Program-made: the position numbers and the translations under genes
Source of the DNA: Symsagittifera roscoffensis
Lineage: Eukaryota > Xenacoelomorpha > Acoela > Convolutidae
NCBI RefSeq assembly: GCF_963678635.1
Contig: NC_087069.1
Coordinates: 45,117,448-45,181,447 of the forward strand
Length of the DNA: 64,000 nt
Direction of reading: 5' to 3'
Shown here: in pieces, positions 31,391 through 41,700 of the stretch
Layout: every line of letters begins with the position of its first letter
How positions within the stretch are numbered: the stretch's first letter is position 1
The notes under the pieces: model-generated
Databases searched by the model: none
What the model saw: the letters and a program-made list of their open reading frames with translations, nothing else
What the model was told of the DNA's origin: nothing

Positions 31391-34300
31391 TATATGCACC
31401 AAAATTTTTAAATGAAAATCATCCCCCCTCACGCCATATAAAAAACAAAAGGATAGATTTTGCTCCTCGTAGCAAATCAATTATGGCAAATTAGCTTCTT
31501 TCAACCAACTTGGAACAATTTCTAAGACGGACTCAATCTCCGCTTACACGTTAATAGCGCGAAATATATCGCGCGTTAATTGTCCCAATTTGGCTAAAAT
31601 GAAATCTTTAAAACCCCATAACTTTACGAAAAAAGATCACAGGTATAAAAAAATCTTTTCAAATTTAAGCTCAAGACAACAATACCTTTATTTTGAATAA
31701 TATAGAAAAAATCCGCCAGAAATGGCTAGTTAAAAAGTCGAAATTTGTCTGAAGAAAAAAAACCCACTCCGAGCACAGATATCCTGTTACTTTCCTATCA
31801 AAATTCGAAACAATAACCTGTTTCGTAATTCATCCTTTGAGGAAACAATTTTCAAAGAAGCAGTCTTGTTACAAAAATTTGACATTTAGCAAGTATAAAA
31901 AAATATTAACAGTTACTCAAAAAGAGAAAACAAAATGAGATTGAAGAGAGATAGAATCAAAGCCATGAAAAAATTTTATGACGTGAATTATTTTTGTGGA
32001 TTAATTTTGTTGAAACAAACTTAAAAATCGCCTGGAAAGAAAATTGTTTATTTGAAAATTCTAGTTAATTCCTCAAAATGTTTTTTCGAGCGGACTTACG
32101 AAAATCGATCGGCCAACTTGGCTCTAAGTTAGGATTTTCAGCCAATCGGAATTGAGCATTTACATGCAGCGCTTAGCAAATTTAATTTAAATTAAGCGCT
32201 GGATGGAAAATCTTAACTTGGTCTATTTGGGGGGGGGGGGGGGGGGGATGATGTTAATTTGATCCTTGTGATGTAACCATACACAGTGAGATGTTTTTGC
32301 AATATTAGAAAATACTAAAATTGTAAGCAACCAATATGCAGTTCATGCGTTCACATTGTTTTATTTTTTTAAGTATACTTTGAACATAAAACCAATACAA
32401 CAAAACTTCTTGATGGTTCTAGATTTCAAGCTGGATTGAATTTGAGGTGTAACTATGATTCTAGGTATTGTTGCACTCTACGTAGGAACAAATAAATGAT
32501 TTCTTATAATTATATACACACGCGTAAGTATTAGACACTTACGTATGTGCATGTCTCAACTATAGTTGAACATTAGCTTACCAGGTTGAAATAAATTACA
32601 CGCACAGTCATCAAATTCCAATTTTTTTTCAGCAGATTACCTAAACCCTTTTCTTTCAGAATTAGAAGTAAAAGATTTCATTTTGGAAATCTTCTGGATT
32701 TGTGATCGTGTTATCTATGCACTTTTAGAAATCTCAGTTGAGCTGTTTGAAAAATAAGTGTGCAAACTAAAAAAGTCGCTGAATACGATGTTTACATTTG
32801 ATTCCAAATCATTAGTTCAAGTCTGATCAAATCTAACTTTTAAAAGCTGTCTATAACGTGGAGCTTCATAGGAACAAAGATTGGACACTATGTGGTCTTG
32901 GACTATAGTGAGAAACCATATATAAGATGTCTTGCTCAGCATTAACGGTTTGACTTGATCTGTTTTTAGAACAAAAAAAGCGCCTGCATGCATGCCTTTA
33001 CTTCAATTGATTTGTTTTCTTACGCCTTTCACTTGAGTGTTTGCTCTCCGTTATCTGAAAAAATCCTCTAAATGTATGTAAAAACTTGACTGATTTTACT
33101 TTTTGACCAATTTTTTATACTTCTTGCCACAAATAGATCATTGTTACTACAAGTAAACAACTGAAACAAATTAACGATGATTGTATCACTCTATATCACA
33201 CAATTGTTTCAATTTTCTTCCTATAACCTTTCACATTTTAGTTTAAAAAACCATCAGAAAAGACAAATTTTTCATCATGAGAGATTATATGCAAGAATTG
33301 ACCAAATATTCGCCATGTTAATCAAGGCGCTTCAATTATCGCTCTCTTTGAGACAGCTGTTGCTCAAGCTGGATTATGAGAGCATTCCACATCTGGAAAG
33401 CCCATTCGGACCTCCGGAAAATCGAAAGGGCTCGATTCAGCCTGTGGAATAAAACCACCAAGTTCACCTCCTGCTACTTCAGTTATACACTCTAGCTTAA
33501 CAGTGAGCCTGTAGCTGCCATCAGACACCCCAAACTAACCGAGTGGAAACGTGGGTTGGTTTTAAAGAAGACCAGAATGAAAATTGGAATCTATAAAGTT
33601 TTGTACTGTGTTGCTTGATTTCGGCAATTGAAATGAAATCCAACAATTATAGTTCAGTGGTTTGCTTTTTGTAAATAATATGTTAAATTAGATAAAACAC
33701 ACTAGAAAGTTTTTTCTGCTCTTCAATCAAAAAAAGCGTAACAATTGGAATTGTTTCGTTCAGCTCCAGTTCTGAAAGAATCATCGCTGTATGAAATTTA
33801 ATTTCAAAGAAGAAAACTACAATGCCTACTTTGAAAGATTTGAAAATTCTCAAAGTTTTTTTTTTCATTTTCAAAAAGAAAATCGTAAAAAGCTGAACAT
33901 GCTCTTAGTTTGTTTTTCTAGAATTTTTTTCCTGTATTTTTCTCCATTTGGAATAAACCTCTCTAAGCAATTATCAACATAGTTCGCTACTGCAATATTT
34001 TTTGCAAAACCATCAAAATTTCATCAAGACAGGGAAAGAGCAAAAAAATAAAGGTGAACGTCTTTTTCTTCAGATTTTTCAAATGGGAAACTCTAACGTC
34101 AAAAAATATTCAGATTTTTTTGAATTGCCGAAAAAGTAATAAAATAAAGAAATCCACTCAAATTTTTTATTTTAAAAAAGTTTCTGATCGTTTTAGAGGA
34201 ATGGAAGGGTTTTTTAGCTGTTTTAGTTTTTACTTTTGGGTTGTTGGCACGCATGCGTTTGGATGACACATGGAACGTCGCATTGGGTCAAGTTCTAATA

Positions 34301-35154
34301 TTGTACTAGAGTTTAACGGCTCATGATATTGTTTTCAGCAAGATCATCGATGATGAGAGATTTTTGCTTGTATAGCAACGGTTAAGGCTTACCGTTAAGA
34401 AATTTTAACCTTATCTCCGGATTAGGGAAACCGATTCAACGGCGTATTTGAACATTCATACCCTGGATGGTAGAAAAAGATTCCACCATAGTGAATGGAT
34501 AATTTGCTTGAAGTTATCCGGCATGCGGGTCAAACTGCATTGCAGTACAGGGTTTCCGGCATTGAGTCCGAAATTGTAGTTTCATCCGAAAATCAAGCGT
34601 TTTGCTCAATCTGTTTAATTTTAGTGTTGCAAGTTTATTCAGGTCCTTCATTAAAAATTAATTCATACAATTATGATTTTTCAAGTTTTGTGTTGTTTTT
34701 GATCTATCACTCGTTTCGAGCATGCATTCATTGGTTATACCAAGGTCTTTCTCAAGCGTCGATCTGGAGAAAATAAAGCCTTCTCGGGAAAGTTGGATGC
34801 CATGAGTAAAAAAAAATTACTGCAGCGAAATCAAATCAAACTACTTCAGGTTAAACAAAAAAAAACTGCAAAAAGCGTAAATGACGGCCAAAAAAAGTTT
34901 CACTGAAGCGGTTACTATAATAAAACAGTTTCAGATAATTTTGCCAGAAAAAAGCTAAAAAGTTTTAGTTTTCATTGCTCTGAAAAACCTTAATTATTGC
35001 CTCAGTCCTGTCTTTTGTTTTGCTGTGTAACTTGTACAATTTGTTTCAGTCAATTTCTGACCTCACGTTTTTTTTCCTAGGGGTTGTCTATTATCTGGTA
35101 TCAGTTATTTCAGCTTGATCATAAATTAACTAATTTTTCGAATCGGAGTGTAGC
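31391..35154. other. Duplicated non-repeat stretch, no firm gene
   Basis: The order matches 56,844-63,606 in copy 2. It contains a poly-G run at 32,231-32,247 and short hairpins (for example CGTAAGT / ACTTACG near 32,525). The 91-codon ATG frame at 33,177-33,452 is open here but has stops in copy 2. The 33,360-33,480 part is less AT-rich and could be an exon remnant, but I recognise nothing. Copy 1 lacks about 0.9 kb (near 32,015) and about 2.2 kb (near 34,165) that copy 2 has. Confidence 0.4.
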
Positions 35155-35312
35155 CAAAACGTCGCATAGCGACCTCAAAAAAAGCTCTCATCAGGTCATA
35201 GACCTCGACATAGTTGAACTCGATAATACATGTAACGACTCTGAAAGAAAAAAGTATGTCGAGGTCTAAGACCTGATGAGAGCGTTTTTTGAGGTCGCTA
35301 TGCGACGTTTTG
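35155..35312. repeat. 58-bp-arm hairpin created by local inversion
   Basis: Left arm 35,155-35,212 and right arm 35,255-35,312 pair at 56 of 58 positions around a 42-base loop (35,213-35,254). In copy 2 (63,606-63,715) the left arm is followed by the loop in the opposite orientation and there is no second arm. Copy 1 therefore equals the arm followed by the reverse complement of arm plus loop. Confidence 0.85.
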
Positions 35313-35637
35313 ATGAACTTAAAGAAGCCATAAAAAGACTCTCACTTGAAAAGTTTTCAAAAAATCAGATGAGAAACGAAAGTAATTTCTATACAATGTT
35401 TCTCATTTGAGCATCACGGAATGATACAGTCTTGTGGTATTGCTTTAATAACATCTCAACCAAAAAAAATTTGTCAAAAAATAATTGTTGTTCTGCTTTG
35501 CAATTAGGTAGCTCTTAGGTGACTACATAAACTGCATCAGTTCAGCCATTTATAGATCAAACAAAAATGCTCCTTGTATTTCTTTCGTTAAGCTCGACTT
35601 TTCGCTGTGCAAATTTCTCTACTCGATTTGTCTCCCA

Positions 35638-36110
35638 GGGACGACCAGGGATTGTATTTTGCCCTCGCTTTTTGGCTCGCTGCAAATTTTCCTTTTCACT
35701 GTCAGCAATGGTATTCAACATTTTTGATAGGGCAAACTAAGTTAAGTTTTCCAGATCGAGGCTTGAGAAATAGCTTGCTAAAAGATATTGGCGCTCGAAT
35801 CTTGAAGCTATTGATAGGAAATACCCAGCTGATTTTTCATATGGTTTCAAAAAATAGAAGAATTCCAGAGTATCAACAAAAACCAGAAAAGCCCCGCCTG
35901 AGTTTTGGTTTTAATTCAAAACCAGCAAAAATGGAAACTTTTTTTAAGACTGACAAAACCTCATCGTTTAAACAGAACTTTAGCCACTCTGCAAACTACT
36001 GGGCTCGAAACTCGCAAGAGTTGTACAAAATCACTAAGTCAAATCTTTATGAGCAGCGGAAAAAGTTTAATTTAGAGATAGTGGAACCTGATCTAAACTA
36101 CATTTTATGA
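35638..36110 (+). CDS. Unrecognised terminal exon candidate
   Basis: The frame is open for about 157 codons after a good acceptor (TTTGTCTCCCAG) and ends in TGA. The open frame has no ATG at its left end, so it would be a downstream exon. The product starts with a hydrophobic-aromatic stretch (YFALAFWLAANF), then becomes basic and Asn/Lys-rich (FKQNFSHSANYWARNSQELY) without low-complexity runs. An AATAAA follows at about 36,282. I recognise no domain. It could also be a chance open frame, although its length is unusual for DNA this AT-rich. Confidence 0.35.
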
Positions 36111-36196
36111 TTGGATAAATTAGATATTTTACCAATGTAAAGTATTTAATACTAACCAATCATGATCCATCTGACTAACAATCCACTTATTTGTAA

Positions 36197-36224
36197 GTGC
36201 TGAAATTACTTGTAATTTCAGCAC
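36197..36224. repeat. Perfect 13-bp-arm hairpin
   Basis: GTGCTGAAATTAC, loop TT, GTAATTTCAGCAC. It lies at the edge of a TAG-rich segment (36,230-37,430) of different base composition and may mark a terminal hairpin of an element. Confidence 0.6.
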
Positions 36225-36525
36225 CAGAGAGATTTGAATTTAACTTAGAAGTTAGTTGAACTCTCCCGAGTACTTCAGCAGCCGCAATAAACCAGTATAC
36301 CCTAGATCTATTGAGCCTAGCAGAGACTAGTTAAACAACCTGAGACTAGATAGTATAAGAGTAAGATTAGGATCGGTATTAGACTAAGAAGTTGCACGAA
36401 TCTATCCGGCCGAAAATAAGATAGCGTGACGAGCAGACGGTGTACCCTATCCGAAATTACTCTATGAGTTATACCCATCGGTCCTAACTCAATAGACTAG
36501 TTTGATACTACGAAAAAATATCGCC

Positions 36526-37425
36526 TAAATGTTGACACAGCGTGACACATAATAGTGCTAAAAAGAGACAAACAAAAATCCAAAAATATTAGTCGTTGCT
36601 TGAACAAGGCATAAAGAAACCGCTAGACTATTCTGGTCGGTATTCGACCCAAAATGTCTAGACGCACCATCTACCGTTCATGCTTAGTACTCTCGAAGCA
36701 TATTTGGCATCTTTCTGATCATCAGCTGTATGAAGCGTTAGCGGTGTTGAAAAAGCAGAATGGACATGTTAAATTAAAAGCAGTAGTCCAGGGAAACGAC
36801 TCCGTTATTCAATCACTTTACGCACATTCAATCTATTTTCGAGCCTAGAACACAAGACAAAATAACTGACAGATAAAAATTAGACAGCATCGAAAGCACG
36901 GAGCTTAACACCATAAACTGGACTGAAAACTAAAATAAAATGCACATATATGACAATCCTTGTCTGATAGCAACTATTGAACGAACATTGAGAACATCAG
37001 CTAAATATTGACACCGCTAGAAAGACAAACCGTAATCCAAAAAACTTTAGTCGCTGCTTGAACAAGACATAAAGAATTCGCTAAGCTATTCTGGTCGGTA
37101 TTCGACCCAATATATCTAGACGAACCGTTCATGCTTAGAACACTCGAAACATATATGGCATCTTTCTGATCATCAGCTGTATGAAGCGGTTGAAAATCAG
37201 AATGGACACGTTAAATTAAATGCAGTAGTCCAAGAAAACAACTCCGCCATTCGATCACTATACGCACATTCAATCTATTTTTGAGCCTAGAACACAAGAC
37301 AAAACAACTGAGACGGCATCGAAGGCACGAAGCTTAACTCCATAAACTGGACTGAAAACTAAAACAAATTGCACATATATGACAGTCCTTGTCTAACAGC
37401 AACTATTAAATGAACATTGAAAAAA
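36526..37425. repeat. Tandem repeat of about 475 bp, two units
   Basis: Units from 36,526 and 37,001 share GGTCGGTATTCGACCCAA, GCATCTTTCTGATCATCAGC and long flanks at roughly 85-90% identity. The first unit has a 64-codon ATG frame (36,654-36,848) that is broken in the second, so coding is unlikely. The segment is richer in CTAG and TAG than its neighbours. Confidence 0.7.
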
Positions 37426-37439
37426 ATAGGGTTATGATT

Positions 37440-38378
37440 TAAGTTAAAGTTTATTTTAACCCCAGATGTCTGCTTTATGCCTAGGCCTTGAATTCTTGAG
37501 TTTGTTTCTATCTTGCAATGTTTACTCCTATTTCTGTTGGTGTTTTTCGGCCTCCCTTTTTCATTTTTATTCCTTGTTGATGCTATCTATCATCACGGCT
37601 CCTATCTCGGGCACCGTTGTCGTTTTTTGTGACCTTAATTATCTTAACTGTTAGGGTCCAGGCTCGATTCGAACACCAGCCGCTACCTTCTAGGTCAGCC
37701 CAATGCTGTGCGGTTACTGGCTCAAAGGGTCCCTACTTTCACTCAGCCGCTCCTTTACTCACTCGGTGTCATTTTTTTCACATTGCTTGCCTTGAATCTC
37801 GGACCTGCTTCTCCACTACCCGCTCTCGTTTGCCTACTTTTTGCTTCCTTCCCTATTGGGATTCGGATTCCTTGTCAACGTCTCATGTTTTTGGTTTTCT
37901 TTGTCGCTTTCCGTTGCTAACCTGACTGCTGTAGGGTTTCACTTTAATTTGATTCGATCTTTTTACGTAATTCCGCCAGCGTAGGCGGACTCGAGATACA
38001 TTTTGAACCTACCTCGCTGGGTTTCGATATCCTTTTTTTCTGCTACCCCTTTTTTTCTAGGCACAGATCCCTTTTCTAAGGTTTTTGAATGCTTAGATTC
38101 TTTCGACGCGACTTTGGGTTTGAGTACTCTAAAACTTTTTTGACTTCTTCGATGCGCTGTCTTATCAGCTCTGTTTTGTCACTAGACCGTTCTTTGTTTT
38201 TCCGGCGTCTTTCATATCCGCAGGCAATTTGTCCCGCGTCAATAAGTTTACCATTACCATAATTGTTTGGTTCATAAATTCCGGGTCGTTCTCCACGCCA
38301 GACATTATTTTCTAGTTCGTCTCGGCGGGAAGGACATTTTTTTGGCCCGATGCTCGTATTTTTTTGGCCCGAAATAGG
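37440..38378. other. No gene seen; possible SINE-like B box
   Basis: Less AT-rich than its surroundings. Overlapping short frames at 37,617-37,925 lack conserved features. Around 37,660-37,690 the minus strand has GGTGTTCGAATCGAGCC, which resembles a tRNA B box, but I could not fold a tRNA or find a clear A box. Otherwise nothing is recognised. Confidence 0.25.
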
Positions 38379-38386
38379 TTTCTGAC

Positions 38387-38820
38387 CAGGGGCGGATTTA
38401 GGGGGGGCGGGGGGGGGGCGGACGCCCCCCTTTCCTCAGGGATTCGAACCCCTGCCAACCCAAAGGGTCCCCCCTTTGGTACTTTTTAAGAAATCCAATT
38501 TTGGCCGACCGACCCTAAAAATTTTCTAAAGGCCTCTTCGGCGCCAATATATACTAATTTTGAGGGGGAGCGCGCGCCAAAAAAACGCGTTTTTTTTGTC
38601 AAAATTTTTCAAAAAGTGCCCAAAAATGGTTTTTTTGAGCTGTTTTTTCAAAAAATTGCCTGCGGCGCAGAAAATTTGGCCAAAAAAGGGTCTTTTTACT
38701 GCTTTGGGAGAACTCGGAAAATCAATCTGATCGACCTAAAAAAAAAAAGGTCGTCAAAATTTTCGAAAATTTTTTGAAAATCCGCCCCCCCCCCTCGAGA
38801 AAATCCTAGATCCGCCCCTG
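38387..38820. mobile_element. hAT-type MITE, complete, 434 bp
   Basis: It starts CAGGGGCGGATTTA and ends TAGATCCGCCCCTG (terminal inverted repeats) and is flanked by perfect 8-bp duplications TTTCTGAC at 38,379-38,386 and 38,821-38,828. Ends of CAGGGGCGGA type and 8-bp duplications fit the hAT superfamily. There is no transposase. On the minus strand near 38,445 it contains CAGGGGTTCGAATCCCTG, a perfect tRNA T-arm-like hairpin. A related copy is at 20,196-20,580 and a decayed one at 50,955-51,343. Confidence 0.9.
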
Positions 38821-39236
38821 TTTCTGACGAATTACAATTTCTCTATTGAAGTTTAGGAGTTAAAGCTTTCTGGTCACTACATGGTTTTGTGCAGGTTGAT
38901 TAAGGCAAAATTTGAGCACGTATTCGGCTGTCAGTTCTGTTCCATGCATGTTGCGCTGTAATGTGGAATCAGCGGGCTATCTTAAGAATTGCGCAACGGA
39001 GTTACAAACACATGACAGCATGTGAATCGGCGGACGCCATACATTGAATTATTTGTGTTTTATACATCGGTGGGCTTCCTCCAGCAAATTTAAAGCGTGT
39101 TTTGTTTATGTAGCAGTGAAATGTGTTCTTTCTTATTGTAAGATAGAAATTATTTTAAAAAATCTTGGAAAAAAAGCCGACTCCTTTTTCATTTGTCTGT
39201 CATTTTTCATCAAATGTAAATAACTTGAAGCGCGTC

Positions 39237-39654
39237 CAGACAATTCGGCCAAAGACAATTCAGCCAGTTTGAAATTCAGACAATTCAGCCAAAAGTATGC
39301 AGACAATTCAGCCAGAGACAATTCAGCCAATAATAGTGACCGCCGCAGTCGCGCCAACGTGTTGCGAGCTTGCCAACAGAGGGTACGACTCTATACGAAA
39401 TTTAGAGCCGGTTATCGCCGCTAAGCGGCGACGCGCGGCGTAGCGCGCCCACCGGCGACCTTAAACCGAGAAATGACTCCACTTCCAATTTTTTTCTTTC
39501 GAATCTAAGGTTATGTAAAACTGGCTGAATTGTCTCAGGCTGAATTTTCTGAATTTCAAATCGGCTGAATAGTCTCAGGCTGAATTGTCTGTATATTTTT
39601 GGTTGAATTGTCTGAATTTCAGACCGGCTGAAATGTCTGTGGCCGAATTGTCTG
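39237..39654. mobile_element. 15-bp-iteron MITE (ATTCAGCC type), 418 bp
   Basis: It has perfect 14-bp ends CAGACAATTCGGCC / GGCCGAATTGTCTG. The left end carries five AGACAATTCAGCCAR units, two pairs being directly tandem with a 15-bp period. The right end carries at least six inverted units. The core 39,333-39,468 is GC-rich with CGCCGCTAAGCGGCG and similar hairpins and aligns with the core of the ACAGTCC-type elements. The Leu/Ala/Glu-rich open frame on the minus strand is only a translation of the iterons. Confidence 0.8.
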
Positions 39655-39679
39655 TGCGCCATCTTGAAGTTTAATGATC

Positions 39680-39879
39680 NNNNNNNNNNNNNNNNNNNNN
39701 NNNNNNNNNNNNNNNNNNNNNNNNNNNNNNNNNNNNNNNNNNNNNNNNNNNNNNNNNNNNNNNNNNNNNNNNNNNNNNNNNNNNNNNNNNNNNNNNNNNN
39801 NNNNNNNNNNNNNNNNNNNNNNNNNNNNNNNNNNNNNNNNNNNNNNNNNNNNNNNNNNNNNNNNNNNNNNNNNNNNNNN
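39680..39879. other. Assembly gap (200 N)
   Basis: Exactly 200 undetermined bases follow the iteron MITE. Open frames that cross it are meaningless. Confidence 1.
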
Positions 39880-40215
39880 CCTTGAAACAAAAGATCCAAC
39901 TGAAAAAAGCTACATTTGCTTCCTCACGTGCCTCTGAATTTGCGCGGTGCACCTAGAATGGACCGCGAATCAAGGTAAGCACAAATGAATAAGGGCAATG
40001 AGACGATTCACTGCAATTAGAGGCAGACCTAAACTCTGCTACTCACCTCGTCGGCGACAGTAAGCAAGAACGCTCCGAACCAAGCATTTTACAGGAAACC
40101 ACGTTAACCGAAACGCTGCTATTCCTTAAAAATGAATAGCGCCTAATTTTTCCGTCAGCTTTTCAATTTGACGGCGTCTGAGAGCGACTACTTTCAAGGA
40201 AAAACGAGCGTCCTT

Positions 40216-40403
40216 ACTAATTTTTGGTTCTGATAAAATATCAGAAGGTCTTTTTGCAGAAATCGTAGTTGATGTTGACTCAATCTTGATCTTTTCTCCG
40301 TTAACTCCGCTAAAAACTTAAAATCAGAGTTTAAATTATTTTGTAAAGCGTGAAGTTTTGTGAAAAGTAAGACATTTAGCAAACTGGAAACGAGTAAATT
40401 GAA
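40216..40403 (-). CDS. Candidate helical exon, duplicated
   Basis: The frame shared with 41,231-41,390 reads KLHALQNNLNSDFKFLAEL followed by TEKRSRLSQHQLRFLQKDLL. An acceptor-like TTTCCAG precedes both copies, and copy 1 has GTAAGG soon after. Of the differences in the shared block, several are silent third-position changes and two are conservative (Leu/Met, Arg/Lys). The peptide is likely an amphipathic helix or coiled coil. The family is unknown. It may be a gene fragment or part of a mobile element. Confidence 0.3.
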
Positions 40404-40812
40404 AAAGTCATTAGAGTTTATCAATAATTTTTAAAACTCCATCTAACAGCAGGGCGTTATAATATAACTGCAATTATAAATAAAAAAAATAGACCACACA
40501 TTTTTTAAGTGAAAACGGATTGAAAAACAAAAAGCTGGGAAAAGAAATTGAACAGACTTGGTTTGAGGATTAATTTTTGAGTTTTAAAATTTGCCCATCA
40601 CTCCATTAAGAATTGTTTTTAGCAGAATGTTTAAACTATCCACACATGGTGGTTTTTATCTGCCACAGAAAATTTTGAAGTAGGTAGCATTGTTAAGTTA
40701 CAGAACTTATTTGGATCACAACCTCATCTATTGACATACCGCTTCATGTCCTCTGCGTTGCGTCGCAAAACGCCATAGCTGCGTGTATCTTTTTCGGTAT
40801 TGCCCTGGACAG

Positions 40813-41003
40813 TATCGCCCGCTAAACTAAAATTAAACGGTACGCATGACGTGGGAGAGCTCTCATTGTCGTTGTATGCATCACCGGAATTATCACGTTT
40901 GCAAATATTTGGAACAAAGCCTTATCATCATAAAAACACTAAGCACTGGGACACAAACGACATAAAAGTTTTTTCTATAAGAGGTTACAAGACGGAGGGT
41001 TAA
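40813..41003 (+). CDS. Unrecognised terminal exon candidate
   Basis: After an acceptor-like TGCCCTGGACAG the frame reads SPAKLKLNGTHDVGELSLSL...ASPELSRLQIFGTKPYHH...DIKVFSIRGYKTEG and stops, about 63 codons. Composition is balanced and not low complexity, with one N-glycosylation sequon (NGT), which suggests a real C-terminal exon. The DNA is less AT-rich than its surroundings and lies in the unique part between the two duplicated segments. No domain is recognised. Confidence 0.35.
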
Positions 41004-41230
41004 ATCCATATATGGCTGATTTTTCGCCAAATCGTTTCGACGATCCGATTGACGATCCATTTTGTTCAAAAACACAAGGATTCTCTACAAAGGGACATTC
41101 TACATTGCAGCGAAAGATGCAACTGAAAAAATCTACATTTGCTTCTTCAATTGCCTCTCAACTCGCGCGGTGCATCTGGTATCGAGAGATAATCTTACTA
41201 CGAACAACAGAGAAAAGGCTATTATAATTT

Positions 41231-41390
41231 GGTTCTGATCATCTATCAGAAGATCTTTTTGCAGAAACCGTAGCCAATGTTGACTCAATTTTGATCTCTT
41301 CTCCGTTAACTCCGCTAAAAACTTAAAATCAGAGTTTAAATTATTTTGCATAGCGTGAAGTTTTATGAAGTGTAAGACAATTTGCAACTG
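41231..41390 (-). CDS. Second copy of the candidate helical exon
   Basis: Counterpart of 40,216-40,403 with KLHAMQNNLNSDFKFLAEL and SKLSQHWLRFLQKDLL. It stays open and diverges after DLL. The GTAAGG donor seen in the other copy is absent here. Confidence 0.28.
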
Positions 41391-41700
41391 CAAAACTGGA
41401 AATGAGTAAATTGAAAAAAATCATTAGAATTTAACAATAATTTTTAAAACTCCATCGAACAGCAGGGCGTTAAAATATAACTGCGATTATAAATTTAAAA
41501 AAAAGAGACCGCACATTTTTTAAGTGAAAACGGGTTGAAAAACAAAACGCCTGGAAAAGAAATTAAACTGACTTGGTTTGAGGATTAAATTTTGAGTTGT
41601 AAAGTTTGCCCATCACTCCATAAAGAAATGTTTTTCAGTAGAATGTTTAAAATATCCAAACATGGTGGTTTTTATCTGCCACAGAAAATTTTGAGGGAAT

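Larger units (their letters stand above)
16833..35600. repeat. Segmental duplication, copy 1
   Basis: Sequence order here matches 49,137-64,000 in direct orientation: fucosyltransferase gene, nested palindromes, iteron MITE and unique-looking flanks to 35,600. Differences from copy 2 are insertions in copy 1 (1.7 kb at 16,887; a hAT MITE at 20,196; copia at 25,620), extra segments in copy 2 (57,466-58,372; about 60,260-62,480) and many substitutions. The 345-residue main fucosyltransferase frames differ at roughly a dozen positions. Confidence 0.85.
39885..41700. repeat. Direct duplication of about 0.6-0.8 kb around a unique insert
   Basis: 39,890-39,960 matches 41,105-41,185, and 40,215-40,690 matches 41,230-41,690, in the same order. 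The unique part between is about 40,690-41,090. Both copies carry a conserved minus-strand open block (separate entry). Confidence 0.75.

Noticed and set aside
33177-33452. 91-codon ATG frame as a gene
   Set aside because: The duplicate at 59,511 has several stops in the same frame and there is no recognisable domain.
38430-38470. tRNA gene in the hAT MITE
   Set aside because: Only a T-arm-like hairpin is present; no acceptor, D or anticodon arms could be found.
39133-39357. AELSLAELS-type minus-strand repeat protein
   Set aside because: It is a direct reading of the 15-bp iterons of a MITE; the period is a multiple of three.
39402-39952. Frames crossing the gap
   Set aside because: Most of their length is 200 undetermined bases.
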